Assembly (NCBI GenBank): GCA_007129775.1
Contig: SKUV01000179.1
Location: forward strand, 1 to 12,208
Direction of reading: 5' to 3'
Source: Paracoccaceae bacterium
Lineage (GTDB): Bacteria > Pseudomonadota > Alphaproteobacteria > Rhodobacterales > Rhodobacteraceae
DNA length: 12,208 bases
The translations under genes and the position numbers were made by a program. Below the pieces are notes generated by a model, which saw only the letters and a program-made list of their open reading frames with translations, was not told the DNA's origin and ran no database searches. Position 1 is the stretch's first letter, and the number at the start of each line of letters is the position of its first letter. This document shows, piece after piece, positions 1 to 6,357 of this stretch.

Positions 1-14
1 CCGCGCACCGGCAG

Positions 15-48
15 AAAACGCGCCGACGGCCCGGCCTCAGGCCGGCGC
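15..48 (-). terminator. Possible rho-independent terminator of bolA
   Basis: On the minus strand, just at and after the bolA stop codon, there is nested dyad symmetry. A perfect 6-bp inverted repeat (31-36 with 40-45) surrounds the stop codon. An outer pairing GCGCCG/CGGCGC (20-25 with 43-48) is followed on the minus strand by a short TTTT run (15-18). A G+C-rich stem with a short U run at the end of a gene fits an intrinsic terminator. The U tract is short and the two stems compete for the same bases, so the call is tentative. Confidence 0.35.
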
Positions 49-300
49 CTCCAGCGTCAGCCCGAGCGCATGGATGCGACCCAGCAGATCGTGCCCGAGC
101 GCGGCATGCACGGCCCGGTGGCGCGCGATGCGGGACATGCTGCCGAATTCGGCCGCTTCGACACTGACAAGGAAATGCGTTTCTCCCCCCTCGCGCCAGC
201 CGGAATGGCCCCGGTGCGACTCGCTGTCATCCTCCACCGCGATCCGGGCACCCGGGAAGGCCGCCGCAAGCCGCGCCTCTATCTCTGCCGCAATCGTCAT
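37..300 (-). CDS. bolA: BolA family protein
   Basis: The 87-residue product has the size and pattern of a BolA/IbaG-type protein, a small class II KH-like fold. Visible family features are the early DDSESHRGH stretch (residues 24-32), the central strand ending in the SRIARHRAVHAAL helix (about 56-68) with His61, and the C-terminal HALGL segment with His77. In this family the conserved C-terminal histidine and a loop residue help bind a [2Fe-2S] cluster shared with a monothiol glutaredoxin. BolA proteins act in iron-sulfur handling or as transcription regulators, in the cytoplasm. The ATG at 300 is preceded by a weak AGGCG Shine-Dalgarno. The gene is divergent from the J-domain gene, with a 99-bp gap. 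No glutaredoxin gene is visible here. The family call is firm; the physiological role is inferred. Confidence 0.93.
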   Translation of the reverse strand: MTIAAEIEARLAAAFPGARIAVEDDSESHRGHSGWREGGETHFLVSVEAAEFGSMSRIARHRAVHAALGHDLLGRIHALGLTLEAPA

Positions 301-399
301 TTTCGCCTGTCAACCCCTTCATTGATCCGCAGAAAACACTACACTCATTGCCCCGGCCCCGAAAGCCGACTCGGCCTCCACCCACCAGAGGGAGACGAC
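301..399. promoter_or_regulatory. Divergent intergenic region between bolA and the J-domain gene
   Basis: This 99-bp gap must hold the promoters for both divergent genes, because no other upstream gene could supply readthrough to either. It contains a comparatively A+T-rich core (about 320-350), which would suit promoter melting. I could not pick a convincing -35/-10 pair with proper spacing on either strand. A TTGACA on the minus strand (307-312) lies too close to the bolA ATG to be its -35 element. The right end carries AGAGGGAG (387-394), a good Shine-Dalgarno for the ATG at 400. Confidence 0.45.
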
Positions 400-1041
400 A
401 TGCGCAACCGCCCGCCCTTCGAGTTCGACATCTCGGTGTCGTCCGACAAGAAGCGCCGCCAGCGCGGCCGGCGCGGCATGTCGGGCGCCTTCGAGACCTC
501 GACGCGGCAATGCGACGCGCCCGGCTGCACCGAACCGGGGCAGTATCGTGCCCCACGCTCGCCGGAGAACCTCGACGAATACCTGTGGTTCTGCAAGGAG
601 CACGTGCGCGAATACAATCTCAAGTGGAACTTCTTCGCCGGCCAGACCGAGGCCGAGATGTTCGACACGATGGAGAAGGATCGCACCTGGGGCCGTGCCA
701 CCCGCCCCTTCGGCACCGAGGGTGACGAGGCGCGCGCCTGGGCGCGGCACGGCGTGCGTGACCCGCACGAAATCCTCGGCGACAACGCCACCCGCAACCC
801 CGGCAAGGCCCGCGCCGCCGGCTCGGCCACCCGCCGTTTGCCGCCCACCGAGCGCCGCGCGATCGAGATCCTGGATGCGCGCGACACATGGACACGGCCC
901 GAGATCCGCAAGCAGTACAAGAGCCTTGTGAAAGATCTTCACCCCGACATGAACGGCGGCAACCGCGCCGACGAGGAGCGGCTGCAAGAGGTCGTCTGGG
1001 CATGGGACCAGATCAAGGACAGCCGCAACTTCCGCGACTGA
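400..1041 (+). CDS. J-domain (DnaJ-like) protein with N-terminal Cys/His cluster
   Basis: The product is 213 residues. A C-terminal J domain (about 150-213) contains the diagnostic HPD tripeptide at 181-183, preceded by the basic helix EIRKQYKSLVKDL; this surface stimulates the ATPase of Hsp70/DnaK. The N-terminal part is basic (KKRRQRGRRG, 17-26) and carries Cys38, Cys43, Cys65 and His68 in a C-X4-C-X21-C-X2-H arrangement that could hold zinc, although it is not the DnaJ zinc-finger repeat. The G/F region of true DnaJ is absent, so this is a class C-type co-chaperone. The start at 400 is chosen for its AGAGGGAG ribosome site; the open frame upstream only mirrors bolA. It precedes cobS by 127 bp on the same strand. 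A role in cobaltochelatase folding or assembly is an attractive but unproven inference from position. Confidence 0.88.
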   Translation: MRNRPPFEFDISVSSDKKRRQRGRRGMSGAFETSTRQCDAPGCTEPGQYRAPRSPENLDEYLWFCKEHVREYNLKWNFFAGQTEAEMFDTMEKDRTWGRATRPFGTEGDEARAWARHGVRDPHEILGDNATRNPGKARAAGSATRRLPPTERRAIEILDARDTWTRPEIRKQYKSLVKDLHPDMNGGNRADEERLQEVVWAWDQIKDSRNFRD

Positions 1042-1136
1042 CCGGTGCCCCGGACGAGCTTGGGCGCGGCGCCGTGCCGCCCCTTCCCCTTGCACCCCGC
1101 AGCGATATGTTTCACACAGCTTCCCGGCAGGCAGGT

Positions 1137-1153
1137 CGCGGCCGGCGGCCGCG
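1137..1153 (+). promoter_or_regulatory. Hairpin in the cobS leader
   Basis: A perfect 7-bp inverted repeat (CGCGGCC at 1137-1143 with GGCCGCG at 1147-1153, 3-nt loop) sits a few nucleotides before the ACGAGG ribosome site of cobS (about 1156-1161). No T run follows, so it is not a typical intrinsic terminator. It may structure the leader or be a by-product of high G+C. The remainder of the 1042-1168 gap shows no clear promoter and no recognisable B12 box. Confidence 0.35.
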
Positions 1154-1168
1154 CAGACGAGGTTTCCC

Positions 1169-2155
1169 ATGGCGGACGGACAGATGACGGCTCAGGCAAG
1201 ACCCACCGAAGAGATCTCGGTGCGCGAGGTTTTCGGCATCGACAGCGACATGAAGGTGAAGGGCTTCGCCGAGCGGTTCGAGCGTGTGCCCGATGTGGAC
1301 ACGACCTACAAGTTCGACCCCGACACCACGCTCGCGATCCTCGCGGGCTTCGCCTACAACCGCCGCGTCATGATCCAAGGATATCATGGCACCGGCAAGT
1401 CGAGCCATATCGAACAGGTCGCCGCGCGGCTGAACTGGCCCTGCGTGCGCGTGAACCTCGATTCGCACATCAGCCGGATCGACCTGATCGGCAAGGACGC
1501 GATCAAGCTGGTGGACGGCAAGCAGGTCACCCAGTTTCAGGAAGGCATCCTGCCCTGGGCGCTGCGCAACCCCTGCGCCATCGTCTTTGACGAATATGAC
1601 GCCGGGCGCGCCGATGTGATGTTCGTGATCCAGCGGGTGCTGGAAGCCGATGGCAAGCTGACCCTGCTGGACCAGAACGAGGTGATCACCCCCAACCCCT
1701 GCTTTCGCCTCTTCGCCACGGCCAACACCGTGGGGCTGGGCGATACCACAGGGCTCTATCACGGCACCCAGCAGATCAATCAGGGCCAGATGGACCGTTG
1801 GTCGCTGGTGGCGACGCTCAATTACCTCAGCCACGATGCCGAGGCCGCGATCGTTCTGGCCAAGAACCCCCATTACAACACCGCCAAGGGCCGGCAGGAG
1901 ATCAGCCAGATGGTCACCGTGGCAGACATGACGCGCACGGCCTTCATGAACGGCGATCTGTCCACTGTGATGTCGCCGCGCACGGTCATCGCATGGGCCG
2001 AGAACGCGCGCATCTTCCGCTCGCTCGGCTATGCCTTCCGGCTGACCTTCCTGAACAAATGCGACGAGTTGGAGCGCCAGACCGTGGCCGAGTTCTATCA
2101 ACGCTGCTTCGACGAGGAACTGCCGGAAAGCGCGGTGAGCAAGAGCCTGGCATGA
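1169..2155 (+). CDS. cobS: Cobaltochelatase subunit CobS (AAA+ ATPase)
   Basis: The 328-residue product is the MoxR-like AAA+ subunit of the aerobic cobaltochelatase. CobS and CobT form the ATPase/chaperone complex that works with CobN to insert Co2+ into hydrogenobyrinic acid a,c-diamide in the cytoplasm. The Walker A motif GYHGTGKS lies at 71-78, Walker B (IVFDEYD) at 138-144, a sensor-1 Asn within FATANT (182-187), and a possible arginine-finger region at MDRW (208-211). The N-terminal segment with EEISVREVFGIDSDMKVKGF is typical of CobS. Length matches the family (about 325-330). The ATG at 1169 follows an ACGAGG ribosome site. The stop codon overlaps the start of the next gene in an ATGA, so expression with the downstream small gene and cobT is probably coupled. 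Confidence 0.97.
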   Translation: MADGQMTAQARPTEEISVREVFGIDSDMKVKGFAERFERVPDVDTTYKFDPDTTLAILAGFAYNRRVMIQGYHGTGKSSHIEQVAARLNWPCVRVNLDSHISRIDLIGKDAIKLVDGKQVTQFQEGILPWALRNPCAIVFDEYDAGRADVMFVIQRVLEADGKLTLLDQNEVITPNPCFRLFATANTVGLGDTTGLYHGTQQINQGQMDRWSLVATLNYLSHDAEAAIVLAKNPHYNTAKGRQEISQMVTVADMTRTAFMNGDLSTVMSPRTVIAWAENARIFRSLGYAFRLTFLNKCDELERQTVAEFYQRCFDEELPESAVSKSLA

Positions 2156-2595
2156 AACGCGTCAAGACCCTCGCTTGCTCGGCGTTACTGGGGGTGTTGG
2201 CGGGCACCGTTTCCGCAATGGAGGACCGGCTCGTACCGCTCGACGTGGCGGCCGACGTGGCGGCTCTTTCGTATCAGTTCGACCGCTGCGGGGCGCTATT
2301 CGGGTCGATGCTCCGTCTGCCTGGTGCGAACCCGTTCGAATCCGCTGCCCAACGCGCAAGGGCCAGGATAGCCACGGAAGTCTTCGAAATCGCCGCGATA
2401 TACACCGAAGCAATCGGAGCGGTGCCGGAGTCTCTGGACCATCGATGGCGCAGCGCACTCCTTCTGCTGGAAGACCTGTATGATGAAATGATGACATCGA
2501 ATTTCGCGCGGACCGGCAATCACCTCGGGATGAACGGAACCGTCAGGCGGGATTTCGCCTTTTGTATCGCGCTCATGGAAAAGGCGGAGAGGTGA
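2152..2595 (+). CDS. Predicted exported small protein of unknown function between cobS and cobT
   Basis: I do not recognise the family. The 147-residue product begins with a plausible Sec signal peptide: basic MKRVK, a hydrophobic core, and a VSA cleavage site near residue 22. The mature part is mostly helical and amphipathic, with two cysteines (Cys46 and Cys138) that could form a disulfide in the periplasm. Cys9 lies inside the hydrophobic core and lacks a good lipobox. The start overlaps the cobS stop (ATGA, 2152-2155) and the stop overlaps the cobT GTG (GTGA, 2592-2595), strong evidence for a real, co-translated gene. Base composition is more A+T-rich than the neighbours, especially the last third (about 2461-2580). 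An exported protein here is surprising because CobS and CobT are cytoplasmic. Confidence 0.8.
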   Translation: MKRVKTLACSALLGVLAGTVSAMEDRLVPLDVAADVAALSYQFDRCGALFGSMLRLPGANPFESAAQRARARIATEVFEIAAIYTEAIGAVPESLDHRWRSALLLLEDLYDEMMTSNFARTGNHLGMNGTVRRDFAFCIALMEKAER

Positions 2596-4466
2596 CCAAA
2601 TCCACCGACAACCCCGCCGAACCGTTCAAGAAGGCGCTGGCCGAGGCGGCGCGGACCATGGCGCATGACCCCGAGATGGGCGTGACCTATTCCGTCGATC
2701 CGCCGGGGATGACGCCCGAGGGGATGCGCCTGCCGCAAGTCACCAGGCGGATGACCCGCGACGAGGTGCTGCTGGCGCGCGGCACCGCCGATGCCTATGC
2801 GCTCCAGCGGCGCTATCACGACGCCGCCACCCATGCCCGCTATCTGCCCGAAGGCCAGATGGCGCGCGAGCTTTACGAGGCGATGGAGACCGCCCGCTGC
2901 GAGGCCGTGGGCGCCAACCACATGCCCGGCACCGCCGGCAATATCGACGCCCGCATCGGCCACGAGGCCGAACGGCGCGGATACGCACAGATCCGGCAGG
3001 CGGGTGACGCGCCCCTGCCGGCCGCGGCGGCCTATCTGATCCGCCACCTCGCCACCGGGCGCGACCTCCCGGCACCGGCGCGCAATGTCATGGACCTCTG
3101 GCGTGGCTTTATCGAGGAACAGGCCGCCGGAACGCTGGAAAACCTCGGTACCGTGCTTGCCGATCAGGCAGCCTTTGCCCGTTTCGCCCGGCAGGTGATC
3201 TCGGATCTCGGCTATGGTGACCAGTTGGGCGAGGACCCGGACGAGGGGCAGGAGCCCGACGATCAGGAGGGGCAGGACGAGAGCGCCGAGGAAGAGCCCG
3301 AAAGCCCCGACAGTACCGGGCAGGAGCAGGACGAGAACGACGATACCGACACCTCGGACGACCAGAGCGAAAGCCAGGATGCCGCCAGCGCCGACATGGC
3401 GCTGGACGAGGGTGCCGAGGACAGCATGGACGAAGCGGTCGAACTGCCCGAGGGCGAGGCCCCGCTGGAGCCGCCCCCGCCCGCCCACCATTCCGAGGCC
3501 GACCCGAATTACGAGGCGTATTGCACCGAATTCGACGAGGAGATCCGCGCCGAGGATCTGGCGGAGCCGGCCGAACTGGAGCGACTGCGCGCTTATCTCG
3601 ACCAGCAGCTCGAGCCGCTGAAAGGCGCGGTCTCGCGGCTGGCAAACAAGCTGCAGCGCCGGCTGCAGGCGCAGCAGAACCGCTCATGGCTTTTCGATTT
3701 GGAAGAGGGGATGCTGGATGCCGGGCGTCTGGCCCGGGTGGTGGCGAACCCCACCACGCCGCTGTCGTTCAAACAGGAAAAGGACACCGAATTCCGCGAT
3801 ACGGTGGTGACACTTCTGCTCGACAATTCGGGGTCCATGCGCGGCCGGCCGATCTCGATCGCGGCGATCTGCGCCGATGTGCTGGCGCGCACGCTGGAGC
3901 GCTGTCAGGTCAAGGTGGAAATCCTCGGCTTCACCACCCGGGCGTGGAAGGGCGGACAGGCGCGCGAGCGCTGGCTGGCCGCAGGACGGGCGCAGCAGCC
4001 CGGGCGGCTGAACGATCTGCGCCATATCATCTACAAGAGCGCCGACGCCCCGTGGCGGCGGGTGCGGGCCAATCTCGGGCTGATGATGAAAGAGGGCCTG
4101 CTGAAGGAGAATATCGACGGCGAGGCGCTGGAATGGGCGCACCGCCGCATGGCCGCCCGCCCCGAAGCCCGCAAGATCCTGATGGTGATTTCCGACGGCG
4201 CCCCGGTCGATGACAGCACCTTGTCGGTCAACCCCTCGAATTACCTGGAAAAACACCTGCGCGACGTGATCGCCATGGTCGAACGGCGCCGCGCGGTGGA
4301 GCTTATCGCCATCGGCATCGGCCATGACGTGACACGCTATTACCACCGCGCCGTGACGATCACGGATGTGGAGCAACTGGCCGGGGCGATGACCGAACAG
4401 CTTGCCTCCCTGTTCGACACCGACAAGCGCGCGAAAGCCAGGATGATGGGCCTGCGCCGGGCCTGA
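2592..4466 (+). CDS. cobT: Cobaltochelatase subunit CobT (VWA domain)
   Basis: The 624-residue product is the CobT subunit that partners CobS in the CobNST cobaltochelatase. Its layout matches the family: an N-terminal helical region beginning TKSTDNPAEPFKKALAEA, a very acidic low-complexity linker (about 212-303, rich in D/E/Q/S), and a C-terminal von Willebrand A domain. The MIDAS motif DNSGS is at 411-415 (Asp411, Ser413, Ser415), and a later ISDGAPVDD (533-541) supplies another metal-site region. The MIDAS is thought to contact CobN or its metal centre. I chose the GTG at 2592, which gives the conserved N terminus, has AAGG 7 nt upstream, and overlaps the previous stop. Open frame continues to an ATG at 2562, but that would add an unlikely extension. 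Confidence 0.96.
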   Translation: MTKSTDNPAEPFKKALAEAARTMAHDPEMGVTYSVDPPGMTPEGMRLPQVTRRMTRDEVLLARGTADAYALQRRYHDAATHARYLPEGQMARELYEAMETARCEAVGANHMPGTAGNIDARIGHEAERRGYAQIRQAGDAPLPAAAAYLIRHLATGRDLPAPARNVMDLWRGFIEEQAAGTLENLGTVLADQAAFARFARQVISDLGYGDQLGEDPDEGQEPDDQEGQDESAEEEPESPDSTGQEQDENDDTDTSDDQSESQDAASADMALDEGAEDSMDEAVELPEGEAPLEPPPPAHHSEADPNYEAYCTEFDEEIRAEDLAEPAELERLRAYLDQQLEPLKGAVSRLANKLQRRLQAQQNRSWLFDLEEGMLDAGRLARVVANPTTPLSFKQEKDTEFRDTVVTLLLDNSGSMRGRPISIAAICADVLARTLERCQVKVEILGFTTRAWKGGQARERWLAAGRAQQPGRLNDLRHIIYKSADAPWRRVRANLGLMMKEGLLKENIDGEALEWAHRRMAARPEARKILMVISDGAPVDDSTLSVNPSNYLEKHLRDVIAMVERRRAVELIAIGIGHDVTRYYHRAVTITDVEQLAGAMTEQLASLFDTDKRAKARMMGLRRA

Positions 4467-4493
4467 CCGCCACGGGCCATGCAAACCCGCGCC

Positions 4494-4517
4494 CGCCCCC
4501 TGTCGCCGGGGCGTTTT
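4494..4517 (+). terminator. Intrinsic terminator-like hairpin after cobT
   Basis: CGCCCC (4494-4499) and GGGGCG (4508-4513) form a 6-bp stem with an 8-nt loop, followed directly by TTTT (4514-4517). It lies 28 nt after the cobT stop, in the 90-bp gap before the twin-transmembrane gene, and would end the cobS-cobT transcript. The U run is short, so termination may be partial. Confidence 0.5.
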
Positions 4518-4556
4518 CGCGCTATCTTGACGCCCAAGGGAAAGGAACGTGAACCG

Positions 4557-4763
4557 ATGGCCACTGATCCGCTTTTCATCATCGCCGCCATAGCCGCGCT
4601 GGCCGTGCTCGCGATCCTTGCCGCAGGCGTGCTCGGTTTCGCGCGCGGGGGCGAGTTCAACCGCAAGAACGGCAACCGGCTGATGCGCTGGCGCATCGCG
4701 GCGCAATTCGCGGCGGTGGTGCTGATCCTCGCCTTTGTCTACTTCCGCGGGCAAGGGGGCTGA
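4557..4763 (+). CDS. Twin-transmembrane HIG1-domain small protein
   Basis: The product is 68 residues, with two hydrophobic helices (about 6-28 and 48-63) joined by a polar basic loop RGGEFNRKNGNRLMRWRIAAQ-like in the middle (30-50). Two short helices around an R-G-X-F-N/D-X-K-X-X-N-X-L-M-R-X-R loop are characteristic of bacterial HIG1-type twin-transmembrane proteins. Mitochondrial HIG1 relatives help assemble or stabilise respiratory complexes such as cytochrome c oxidase; the bacterial role is largely inferred from that. The ATG at 4557 is chosen because it begins just before the first helix and has AAAGGA (4541-4546) upstream; longer forms add a charged, unlikely extension. The adenosyltransferase gene begins 2 nt after its stop, so the two are very probably co-transcribed. 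Confidence 0.85.
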   Translation: MATDPLFIIAAIAALAVLAILAAGVLGFARGGEFNRKNGNRLMRWRIAAQFAAVVLILAFVYFRGQGG

Positions 4764-4765
4764 AC

Positions 4766-5338
4766 ATGGTCGTTCTGAACCGCATCTACACCCGCACGGG
4801 CGACAAGGGGGATACGGCGCTGGGCGACGGCGCACGGGTGGCCAAGTATTCCGCGCGCGTGGCTGCCTATGGAACCGTGGACGAGGCCAATGCCACCCTC
4901 GGGATGGCCCGGCTCCATGCCGGGGGCGAAATGGACGACCAGCTTGCCCGCATCCAGAACGATATGTTCGATCTGGGCGCGGATCTGTGCCGGCCCGACA
5001 TGGACCGCGACGCGGAGGCCGAATACACGCCCCTGCGCATGGTCGAAGCACAGGTCGAGCGGCTGGAGGCCGAGATCGACGCAATGAACACCCGGCTGGA
5101 GCCCCTGCGCAGCTTCGTGCTGCCCGGTGGCAGCGCGCTTGCGGCGCATCTGCACCTGTGTCGGACCGTCACCCGCCGGGCAGAGCGGCTGGCCGTTGCC
5201 CTCGCTGCGGAAGAGGCGGTAAACCCGCTGGCGGTGCAGTATCTCAACCGCCTGTCCGACTGGCTGTTCGTCGCTGCCCGCATCGCCAATGACGAGGGTG
5301 GCGCCGATGTGCTCTGGGTGCCCGGGGCAAATCGCTAG
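4766..5338 (+). CDS. pduO: Cob(I)yrinic acid a,c-diamide / cob(I)alamin adenosyltransferase, PduO type
   Basis: The 190-residue protein transfers the adenosyl group of ATP to reduced Co(I) corrinoid, making adenosylcobalamin or its precursor. It belongs to the PduO/MMAB trimeric family and not the CobA/CobO family, although annotations often label it cobO. The N-terminal ATP-binding motif TRTGDKGDTALGDG covers residues 9-22, and the C-terminal family signature LNRLSDWLFVAAR covers about 164-176, where the conserved Arg/Asp pair lies. The ATG at 4766 is preceded by AAGGGGG (about 4753-4759) inside the upstream gene. It lies 2 nt after the twin-transmembrane gene and about 300 bp beyond cobT. 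It is convergent with the dehydrogenase gene across a 62-bp gap. Confidence 0.95.
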   Translation: MVVLNRIYTRTGDKGDTALGDGARVAKYSARVAAYGTVDEANATLGMARLHAGGEMDDQLARIQNDMFDLGADLCRPDMDRDAEAEYTPLRMVEAQVERLEAEIDAMNTRLEPLRSFVLPGGSALAAHLHLCRTVTRRAERLAVALAAEEAVNPLAVQYLNRLSDWLFVAARIANDEGGADVLWVPGANR

Positions 5339-5343
5339 ACCAC

Positions 5344-5384
5344 GGGCGCGGAGCCCAGGACACGGCACGTCGCTGTGACGAGCC
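5344..5384. terminator. Weak hairpins in the convergent intergenic gap
   Basis: The 62-bp gap between two converging genes contains GGGC/GCCC (5344-5347 with 5353-5356). It also contains an interrupted stem GGC-A-CGTC / GACG-A-GCC (5364-5384, 5-nt loop). Either could act on both strands as a bidirectional stop signal. No good T tract flanks them, so this is only a candidate. Confidence 0.25.
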
Positions 5385-5400
5385 GCGGATCGGCCCGCCC

Positions 5401-6342
5401 CTAATAGCCGCGCCCGCGGTCCACCAGATGCAGAAGCGGCTCGCCGGCCTCGGCCCTGCGGATGTTCTCGGCGATCACCGGCGCCGCGGTTTCGGGCCGG
5501 GTTTCCGAGGCGATATGCGGCGTCACCGTGACCCCGGGATGGGCCCAGAAGGGGTGGGCGGGCGGCAGCGGCTCTTCGCGGAAGACATCAAGCGTGGCAT
5601 GGGCAAGCTGCCCCGAGTCCAGCGCCGCCAGAAGCGCCGCATCGTCGATCAGCGCCCCGCGGCCCGGGTTGATCAGGAACGCCCCCCGCGGCAGCAGTGC
5701 CAGCCGCCGGGCATCCAGAAGGCCGATTGTATCGGGTGTCAGCGGCACCAGCGCCACCACGATCTGCGCACGGGCCAGCACCGCCTCCAGCCCCGCCTCT
5801 CCGGCATGGCATTCTATTCCCGGCAAGTCCTTCTGCGTCCGTGACCAGCCCAGCACCGGAAAGCCGAGCCCCCGGAGCGCCGCCGCGCAGGCCTGCCCGA
5901 GCGCGCCGAGCCCCAGCATAGCCACCGGCCGCGTCGTCGCCAGCGGCGGGATCACACCGTGGCGCCAGATACCATCCTGCCCGAAAAGATGGGCATCCAT
6001 GCCGAGGTGATACCGCATCGCGTGGCCGACGACGTATTCCACCATGCCCCGCGTCAGCCCCGGATCGACCATGCGGCACAGGGGCTGGGTCAGGGTCGGG
6101 TTGGTCACGATCCGCTCCACCCCCGCCCAGAGGTTCTGAACCATCCGCACCCGCCGGTAGGGGCCGAAATCGCGCAAGCTGCTCAGGGGCATGTAGACGA
6201 TGTAATCCACCGTTTCAGGCGGTGTGGCCGGATCATCGGTCAGATGCGCGCGCACCCCGGCACCTTCCAGCGCCTGCGCGATCGGCTCGCGATAGGCCTG
6301 CCAGTACTTGTCGCTGCCCGCGAAAAGGATCGTGCTGGCCAT
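5401..6342 (-). CDS. ghrA: GhrA-like glyoxylate/hydroxypyruvate reductase (D-2-hydroxyacid dehydrogenase family)
   Basis: The 313-residue product is an NAD(P)-dependent D-2-hydroxyacid dehydrogenase that most resembles the GhrA branch. GhrA reduces glyoxylate to glycolate and hydroxypyruvate to glycerate in the cytoplasm. The Rossmann motif GLGALG lies at 144-149 within the insert domain. The catalytic triad is visible as Arg228 (NPGRGALID), Glu257 (DVFREEPLP) and His276 (TPHIAS). The N-terminal SDKYWQAYREPIAQAL and the C-terminal VDRGRGY are GhrA-like. The residue after the second Rossmann strand is the SRTQK stretch (168-171), which suggests NADPH preference. The ATG at 6342 follows GAGGAG, which overlaps the region just after the rodA stop 15 nt away, so the gene appears to be the last member of the mre/rod operon. 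The precise substrate is not proven by sequence. Confidence 0.9.
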   Translation of the reverse strand: MASTILFAGSDKYWQAYREPIAQALEGAGVRAHLTDDPATPPETVDYIVYMPLSSLRDFGPYRRVRMVQNLWAGVERIVTNPTLTQPLCRMVDPGLTRGMVEYVVGHAMRYHLGMDAHLFGQDGIWRHGVIPPLATTRPVAMLGLGALGQACAAALRGLGFPVLGWSRTQKDLPGIECHAGEAGLEAVLARAQIVVALVPLTPDTIGLLDARRLALLPRGAFLINPGRGALIDDAALLAALDSGQLAHATLDVFREEPLPPAHPFWAHPGVTVTPHIASETRPETAAPVIAENIRRAEAGEPLLHLVDRGRGY

Positions 6343-6357
6343 CTTGTGCGCATCTCC

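Noticed and set aside
307..312. TTGACA on the minus strand upstream of bolA, a perfect -35 consensus
   Set aside because: It lies about 6 nt before the bolA ATG, so a matching -10 element would fall inside the gene, and none with proper spacing was found.
1112..2101. A 329-codon open frame on the minus strand, opposite cobS
   Set aside because: It mirrors the cobS reading frame, and CobS itself has unmistakable Walker motifs. No independent ribosome site or domain was seen.
4560..4566. GCCACTG, which resembles the conserved end of cobalamin riboswitches, near B12-related genes
   Set aside because: It is part of the first codons of the small membrane protein, and I see no B12 box or supporting stems around it. 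A lone 7-mer is not evidence.
3684..5084. A 466-codon open frame on the minus strand across cobT, the small membrane gene and the adenosyltransferase gene
   Set aside because: It spans three good plus-strand genes and a terminator-like hairpin, and its translation looks random (Arg/Pro/Gly/His-rich).
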